Shown one piece after another: positions 57,212 through 64,000 of a stretch of DNA of 64,000 bases. The notes under the pieces are model-generated. The model was not told where the DNA came from. It saw nothing but the letters and a program-made list of their open reading frames with translations, and did not search any database. This DNA is from Symbiodinium natans. Its lineage: Eukaryota; Sar; Dinophyceae; Suessiales; Symbiodiniaceae. The stretch is from assembly GCA_905221605.1 (NCBI GenBank), contig CAJNDS010000635.1, positions 1 to 64,000 of the forward strand. The letters run 5' to 3'. A program made the position numbers and the translations under genes. Each line of letters opens with the position of its first letter. Position 1 is the stretch's first letter.

Positions 57212-58500
57212 CTGCCTGGAGTAGAATTAAGCCCCAGAAATTTGCCTAGGAGCCGAGAACCAGTAAACCTGAAACTCCAGACATCAAGCCGCCTTAAACC
57301 GAGGGTTTCGAAATTTATCCGTGCGGTCCCGAGGTTCAGGGTTGCCTTTGTTTCGTGTCACAGGGCACACGCCTTTCATAAGGGCCTAGGGTTTAGGAGT
57401 TTAGAGTTCAGGACCCCTAAACCCTAAACCCTGAATCTCGGGTCCCCGAAGCCCCGTTGCTTTTGTAGGGCCACGCTTCAGCTCAATTCAGATCATGGGT
57501 TTCCGTGAACTGGCTCGAATATGAGTTGCTTCCGGCCCAATTGCAAGATACTGAAGACTTTGACCGCCCTGCCTGGCCTGTGCTGGGTGTAGAAATCTTC
57601 TAAAGTCTCATGGAGGACGATGTCCTGCGATCGCAGGGCTTGAGCAATCTCTGTCATCCGAGGACACGAGAAGCTGAAGCTCTGTAGCACCTTCGCGAAA
57701 CCACCAACATCAACAAACAAAAAGACGAAACTCGAAAAACTGACTGTAGCCTGCTGCGCAAACAGCAGGCCCGCAGAACAATGACTCGTTCAATGACTCA
57801 TTCACGCAAAAAGCACCTGGTAACACATTCTGACACCTACATCACATACCAGTAGCTTTCAAAACCCACTCCGACTGAGATAGAACAACGTCTACAGTCT
57901 TCGTTTTTCCTGCAAAGTCAAGTCTGAAGTTCCCATGGCGGTCAGATGTATCGGCATGAGACTACAGCAATCAAAGTGGTGTAGTTACGGAGGGGCCCTG
58001 CTCTAACAGCAAACAGGGCACTGGCCCGGTTTAGGGCTTGATTCTTATCCGCTCCCCTCAACCCCCTCCGAAGCCCTGCCGCTCGTAACAACTCCTTCCG
58101 GTTCCGACTGCTACACCTGATACACAGGCTAACACATCATCTAGCGCAGGGGTTGGCAGAGCGACTCAGCATTGCGAAGCTACGCAGCGTAGAAGCTTGA
58201 AAGATCCTCACAGGGCTAGGATCCTTTTGCTTTTGCGAGTTATTGTGTGTAAGGACTTTCGGCCCCTGAGAGTGCGGTGCGCCTCTGTGGTGAAGTCCGC
58301 GGGGGGCGGCGGTGCTGTGAGGTGGTGGACCTTCAAGCGCGTCAAGCATGGACGCAGAAGCCATGAAGCAGTTTTCCGAGGCAGCCCTGTTCTTGCAAGT
58401 GCATGTCAACAAACTACCCGTAGCTTAATCAATTGAACTCGAACACCCTACAGCAACAAAACGGCCTCGACACCTCAACCCTCAAATCCTTGAACAAAAC

Positions 58501-58598
58501 GCCTGCCTCGCCGTGGCTGTAGTCGGGTTGGGACACCTCCGCCTCGTCAGATCCGCTGCTGTCCATGCGGAACATGGCCTCATCGAGGCTGTTGGGTC
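58501..58598 (-). CDS. Acidic N-terminal exon, probably of the TBC gene
   Basis: GGCTAG|GA acceptor; PNSLDEAMFRMDSSGSDEAE then VSQPDYSHGEAG; donor GGC|GTTTTG, or a GC donor two bases earlier. Joins in phase to 59595-59664. Acidic Ser-rich linker. Confidence 0.7.
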
Positions 58599-58737
58599 CT
58601 AGCCCTCAACCGCACAAAAATTTGGGGGTTTCAAGGGCTTCAGGGTTTAAGAGCTTCAAGGCTTAAGCCCCGAAAGCCCGGACCCGAGAGAAGTCTCAGG
58701 GCTTGGTGGAGTCAGTCGACCTTGCAGCTTGTCTGTT

Positions 58738-58812
58738 TAGAAGCCTTAGAAGCCTTAGAAGCCTTAGAAGCCTTAGAAGCCTTAGAAGCCTTAGAAGCCT
58801 TAGAAGCCTTAG
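58738..58812. repeat. 9-bp tandem repeat (AGAAGCCTT)n
   Basis: Eight identical units. Reads as Arg-Leu-Leu or Arg-Ser-Leu repeats in false frames. Confidence 0.97.
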
Positions 58813-59491
58813 GTCGGGTCTTCGGGCGTATATTTCCATCCCAGGTTGCTCTATAGCTCGCAGGCGAGACATTTCTGATATTAGGGTTGAGGGAGAGGGG
58901 GACATGCAGCTGCAGCCGCTGGATTGAAGCTTAACCTGGAATGCTTCAAAGCCTGAGCATGTAATATTGAAACAATAGACGTCATGTTGAGACTTTCTCG
59001 CTTGCAGGCGAAGCTAACTTGCATCAAATGTCTTCCCAATTGAACAGGCTAAGCCTTAACATCCCAAGCAAAGTCCTCTACGCAATTGCCCATAACACTC
59101 TGTCAACCCCAAACCCCAAACCCCTAAACTCCCTAAACCCTAGACCCCTAAACCTAACCCTTAAACCCCTATACCTAAACCCCTTCAAACCCCTAAACTC
59201 CAGGGTCGGGCCGCTGCCCGTTCGGGCGTCTCCAGGGTGCTCTGCACCTGACCGGGCTCCTGAAACAGGGGATTTGGGGAATTTTACCCCAGAAATGGAG
59301 GTCCCTAATCTTCTTGTAAAGTTTGGAGCTGAGAGGCCTTTGGGGAAACGAAATGGGGAGCTAAAGTTCAGGGTTTGGGGCTTTCAGACCGCTTGGAGGC
59401 GTCGCTGGAGTCTGAAGTTCTCGGGATTCAAAAGGCGCGAAGCTTGCAACTAGTTCAATCCAAAATTAAGCCAGCGCAAAGCCTAAAACAG

Positions 59492-59492
59492 C

Positions 59493-59523
<31 letters not shown>

Positions 59524-59580
59524 CCCCTAGACTAACACACGCGCACACACACCCACACACACACACACACACACACACGC
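59492..59580. repeat. Run of 30 C followed by (CA)n
   Basis: Thirty C, a short CCCTAGACT spacer, then CA repeats. Mirror of the G run at 44942. Confidence 0.95.
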
Positions 59581-59594
59581 TCACACGTGCTCAC

Positions 59595-59664
59595 CGAAGA
59601 CCACCCGTTTGCCCATCGTGTCCTTGGAGCTTGGCTTGCCTCCACCGAGATCGACGGAGGCTGC
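59595..59664 (-). CDS. N-terminal exon, probably of the TBC gene
   Basis: TGCGAG|GCA acceptor and a consensus G|GTGAGC donor; AASVDLGGGKPSSKDTMGKR then VVF and a split Gly. Strong third-position GC. Confidence 0.7.
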
Positions 59665-60433
59665 CTCGCAAACGCTCCACTCCACACGACTCAAGTGCAA
59701 CCTGAGGCGCTACATGAGGTCCCCAGCCCCAAATCAAGCAGGTGTCACAGTATAGGCCGCCGCGGACTTTACTCTTAATGCCGAATGTGCAAAGTAGAAC
59801 AGTAGAACTGGAACCAACCATACCTCCCTGATGCTTTGTTGGGGGGGGGGTGGACCATGGGTTCCTGGAAGAGTTTCCGTCATAGTGTTTGCGTGCGTGT
59901 ATGCGATTGCTTGGGACAAGGCACCACAAAAAGGCCGATACTTTGAGTCAATCCCCTTAAATGGGCATCACAATCGGCCGGGGGTTCTCCCACACTCTTA
60001 TGCTCAGAAATAAAGAAGGAATTAACCCAGCTGTGCTCCCAACAACCAGCAAAAACCAAGATCGTCAAGTTCCGTTCCGTTCCGTGTCGGCGTTCCGTTC
60101 CGAGGGCTCCAGGGCGGCAAATGCCCCCCCCCCCCCCGGCCCTTTACAGATACAAACCCAACCCTTCGGCTGTTGGGAATAAGACTGTAGAAAGACAGAC
60201 TGCAGCACTACACAGTCACTCGCCAGCTTGTTCAAGCCTGCGTCTTCGGAGCCGCTGTCGCCGTCTCGGCTACCGGGGGGGCCTGGCGCATACGGTGCGA
60301 TGCGCCTTTCAAACCTCTGAATTCTGGAGCTTGAGGCCACCTAGGTTTCTCATGCGGCCATCGGGCATCCGTATGAACATGCTGCAGAAATGCTCAGCCT
60401 TGAGAAGTTGAGGATGTACGCCGTGTATGTACC

Positions 60434-60929
60434 CTGCTGGTGAGCCGTTCGTGACAGGCCTCCACTTTGGGCGCAGCTGGCGGTGCTTTAGCTGCCTGCC
60501 GCTCAGACACTGTCGGCACCTGACACATGGTTCGACTGGGCAGCACAGGCCGTCCCCCTGCTGGTGAGCTGTTCGTGACAGGCCTCCACTTTGGGCGCAG
60601 CTGGCGGTGCTTTAGCTGCCTGCCGCTCAGACACTGTCGGCACCTGACACGTGGTTCGACTGGGCAGCACTGGCCGTCCCCCTGCTGGTGAGCTGTTCGT
60701 GACAGGCCTCCACTTTGGGCGCAGCTGGCGGTGCTTTAGCTGCCTGCCGCTCAGACACTGTCGGCACCTGACACATGGTTCGACTGGGCAGCACAGGCCG
60801 TCCCCCTGCTGGTGAGCTGTTCGTGACAGGCCTCCACTTTGGGCGCAGCTGGCGGTGCTTTAGCTGCCTGCCGCTCAGACACTGTCGGCACCTGACACGT
60901 GGTTCGACTGGGCAGCACTGGCCATGTTG
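60434..60929. repeat. 124-bp tandem repeat, four copies, with 248-bp higher-order unit
   Basis: Copies start at 60434, 60558, 60682 and 60806 with exact 124-bp spacing. Copies 1 and 3 share acatggttcgactgggcagc then acaggcc; copies 2 and 4 share acgtggtt and actggcc. So a 248-bp dimer was duplicated. The unit is not a multiple of three. Confidence 0.97.
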
Positions 60930-62466
60930 TTTGGGCACTTTCCAAAATGAGTCGGCCGCTACAAGGATGGAACTCCAGTACAGCTCTTCATAGTCTTGGA
61001 AAGATCCCTCTGGTACCAAAAGACCCAAGGTTATCAAATCCCCAAAGCACGCCCACATTCACACACCTCATCTTTGGCTGCGGGTTTTGCTGCCACCTCC
61101 TGGCACGCAGCTCCAGTGCATGCAAGGGCCTTGGGGCAGGGGGCTTGGGGGGTTCCCAATGGCAACTTAGGATACACAACTCCAAGTTGACTAGAGACAG
61201 CACAAGCACTGACAGGAGCAAACCAGGTGGCGTGGCCCCGGCTGCGCTGCCCTCCCCTCCATGCAACAATAGCAGCTCCAGATCTTGAGACAAGAAACCA
61301 GAATTTCTAGATGCACAAGCGTTCAACTGCTCAGCTAACCACCAGAACATCTGCCACCTAGTCTGCCCCCTAGCAAAAGAAAAAAACACAGAACTTTCTT
61401 CTCGTCACAAGGTACCAAATTAAAAGAGACTCATGAACAGCCCATGAAAAACCTCTGGAATTTCCTATCCCTTTCTGTTGTTAACTTCGTTCATTCAGCA
61501 TTTTTGGTGGATTGCATATTTGGATTCATGTTATGATCTTACAAATCGAGTACCTTGCAAATGTAGCAAAAGCGATGTATCGAATGCCTTCTGGCAGTCT
61601 AACAGCACCAGGTGCAAAGCGAACGCGGGCATAATTATTCATCATGTGTGCCGGTGTGAATGAGTGAGTGACAAATTGCCGTGACTTAGCTCTTGTTCAC
61701 GGTTTTTTGGTGAAGGAGAAAAAGGTTGGAAAGGATACAAGCTCCTTTCAATTCGAATGTTTCTATTGGCAATACTATCTTCGTGCACTCGTTCACTCAC
61801 TCTATTTTGTGCGCTCACAAGATTCTTGTACAAAACCCACCAGAATGACGCCAAAGACCAGGGGTTGTCTTAACCCTAAGTTCCCACTCAACTCGCCGTA
61901 CACCGTATATGTCTAGGGCTTGATGTGGAGGGATCTCTGCGCTCGATGTCCTAATCCTAAACCCTGAGCCCTAAACCGGTGAACCCTACAACACTTCGAC
62001 CTGCCCCAACAAGGACGCCCCAAGCACCTTGGGTGCAGCCTTTGGCACCTTCAGCCGCGATTCAAGCAGGAAATGTATTCCGTTAAGTGAGGTCTTAGGA
62101 CCAGGGTTCTGGGCGCTGAGGGGGTGCGAAGGATGGAAGGAACACCCAGAGAACTCAGCAGGAGCTCTGTGGCTCAGGCCCCCACTTAAACGCTGTAACA
62201 ACCTCCTTCTCGGTTGAGGGTCGAGACATGCTGCAGCAGATTCGGTAGCTCAACTTCTATCAAGGAGATTTGCCCCCACCCCCTGCCCGCCCCCGCTCCC
62301 CTCATCCTTCCCCTGTCGCCCCAAAGCCCTCAAACCCTGAAGCTCTAAAACCCTAAAACCCTAAAACCTGTAAACCCCAAAAACCGAGACTCTAAGACCT
62401 TAAGCCCTAAAACTCTCAAAACCTAAAACCGAGACCCAAAAAACATCCTGAGATGCCCCCAGGAAC

Positions 62467-62520
62467 CTCGGAGGTCGGAGCTGGCTTTGGGGCCTCTCCG
62501 GCGTGGCCGGCAGGGACATT
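62467..62520 (-). CDS. Pro/Ala linker exon
   Basis: CCCCAG|AAT acceptor and GAG|GTTCCT donor, 18 codons in phase 0 (NVPAGHAGEAPKPAPTSE). The acceptor abuts a TTTAGGG array. May belong to the same gene as 59595-59664. Confidence 0.5.
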
Positions 62521-62690
62521 CTGGGGTTTAGGGTTTTAAGGTTTAGGGTTTATAGGGTCCAGGGTCTATAGGGTTTAGGGTTTAGGGTTTTAAGGTTTAG
62601 GGTTTCTAGGGTCCAGGGTCTATAGGGTTTAGGGTTTAGGGTTTAGGGTTTTAAGGTTTAGGGTTTAGGGTTTTAAGGTTTAGACTGGGG
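62521..62690. repeat. TTTAGGG array with a duplicated module
   Basis: Units TTTAGGG, TTTTAAGG and TCTATAGGG; the block gggttttaaggtttagggtt to ctatagggtttagggttt occurs twice. Confidence 0.93.
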
Positions 62691-63231
62691 TTAGGTTTTG
62701 GAGGGGTCCGAACACCCCCAAAAACAAGAAAGACGGGCTGCTGGATGGCCTGGAGTTTGAGGAGGGTCTTCGCTTCTTTTGGGCGGGTGGACCTTTTGTG
62801 CAGAATTCCTCATAGATTCAAGTCTAGAAAAGGGGGGAGCTAAAACCCCAGCTGAATCTCGGGCCGCAAGGCAAAGCTTCGGGCTTCTGAGTCCTTCAGG
62901 GCAGGGCTGGGGGAATTTTCCTGGCCCGCTGTGTATCGTGAAGGAGTAAGAGCCAAGTGGAGTCGAGTCACGATCTCGGTGACCCAAAATCCCAGAACCC
63001 CGCTTTCCAAGAGCCGACGGAATACTGTTAAGAGCATTGCAGCGATGCAGCAAGGGTTTAGGTTTACAATTACAAATGACATATATGTACAAGTAACTCA
63101 CAACTTAGGTGCGCCTCCTTGTCAGGGACACATGATACTCAGGCTACTCTCTGTAGATGCTGCGAACCGGAAGCAGGCCAGGTCGTGAGACGTTGGCCCC
63201 TCGAGATTCTTATAGTCTTCCCGAGCTCGGC

Positions 63232-63398
63232 CTCTGTTCTTGCTGGCGGGGCGAATGCTGCCGTGGCGGCTACTTTTGGCGCAGCTTTTGGCGCCGCTGC
63301 TGGTGGAGGCGCTGAACTCTCACCTGGCGTCGAACTGGGCGCATCCCGCATAATCCGTGAGAGGCCATTTGCATCGATAGGAAATTTTGATGATGGCA
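63232..63398 (-). CDS. Ala/Pro-rich exon
   Basis: TTGAAG|TG acceptor; PSSKFPIDANGLSRIMRDAP, then an Ala/Pro/Lys linker (APPPAAAPKAAPKVAATAAF); possible GAG|GCC donor. Linker composition suggests a disordered region. Confidence 0.45.
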
Positions 63399-63560
63399 CT
63401 TCAAGGGAGAAAGGTCAGGAAAAGTTGGTGAGACCTCTTGCAGAGGCTTCAAAGGGAGCTTGGCGTTTGGGCTCGTGTTGAAGTTTATGGGTTCGGCATA
63501 AAAAGGTTTGAGGAGACGGGGGTTCCGCTTTGAGGAGACGGGGTTTTCGCAGCATCCAGC

Positions 63561-63618
63561 CTGACAGCAAGGAGTCGAAGAAGGCATCTGTATCTTCTTC
63601 GAAGGCTTTCAAAATGTC
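63561..63618 (-). CDS. Acidic helix exon
   Basis: GATGCAG|GAC acceptor; DILKAFEEDTDAFFDSLLS; possible G|GC donor. The frame continues (GWMLRKPRLLK). Not recognised. Confidence 0.45.
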
Positions 63619-64000
63619 CTGCATCACCATTGAGTCACAAGACTTGTACATGTATCAGGCTTCGACGACTGAACAGCATTAGGGGCGAACCCAAGTAAAC
63701 CTCCAGACCACCAAACCCTAGAACACAGCCCTACTCCAATTAGCCCCAAAACTGTTTGCGGCTGCAACTGAATAGCAGCAACTGAATAGCTTCACTGCCA
63801 AACATGGACCTACCCAAGGCTTGACCCAAGGGTCAGGATCGCAGTGCGGGAATCAGACTTTTTAACATTGGAGTGCTCTGGCTCGGCATACACGTCGGAT
63901 TTGTCTTTGACATCCAAAATCTGATGCACGTGGGATCTAAGTACCGTAAACCCTATAGTTAAAGACCTATGAAGCCCGCAAGGAGCCCAGTGCCTCACCT

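Overview
The window looks like nuclear DNA of a dinoflagellate, most likely of the Symbiodinium type. This is inferred from four things seen together: hundreds of TTTAGGG/CCCTAAA telomere-like units scattered through non-coding DNA; very small exons (about 26-165 nt) with GC-rich third codon positions inside long, less GC-rich introns; AG acceptors often followed by G; and donors that are often GC, and once GA, rather than GT. No bacterial, organellar or viral gene was recognised. TTTAGGG alone also occurs in plants and other algae, so the splice sites carry the argument.

Nearly every exon I can support lies on the minus strand, so the window reads from right to left as an array of genes in one direction. 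63.6-62.5 kb holds three loose exons (Ala/Pro linkers). 59.7-46.2 kb holds the best-supported multi-exon gene, a TBC-domain Rab GTPase-activating protein close to the TBC1D13 group; the Arg finger, the Gln finger and most domain helices are visible over about 15 exons, and reading phase is kept at most joins. 45.9-41.6 kb has four unassigned exons. 40.1-39.1 kb has an intact intronless phytanoyl-CoA dioxygenase family gene. 38.5-25.1 kb has about 20 exons, including charged coiled-coil micro-exons (32.0-31.2 kb), membrane segments (29.7-25.7 kb) and a phase-consistent C-terminus with stop (25.7-25.1 kb). 23.5-18.6 kb holds an unknown gene ending at a TAG, 17.4-16.9 kb a short gene end, 16.5-14.7 kb two joined exons plus a possible first exon with a signal sequence, and 12.0-7.3 kb a Pro/Ala-rich gene. 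3.9-2.3 kb carries a tandem duplication with an open frame.

Between these lie microsatellites, a long (TG)n region built on a 1,005-bp duplication (41.7-44.4 kb), a TTTATAGGG array beside a 30-base G run (44.9-45.2 kb), a 124-bp tandem array with a 248-bp higher-order unit (60.4-60.9 kb) and other simple repeats. The genes do not form an obvious pathway: membrane traffic (TBC), a 2-oxoglutarate oxygenase, and unknowns. The most unusual feature is how closely TTTAGGG-like DNA is tied to introns and their splice sites. Exon limits were read by eye from splice signals, frame and codon use; no search or transcript data were available.
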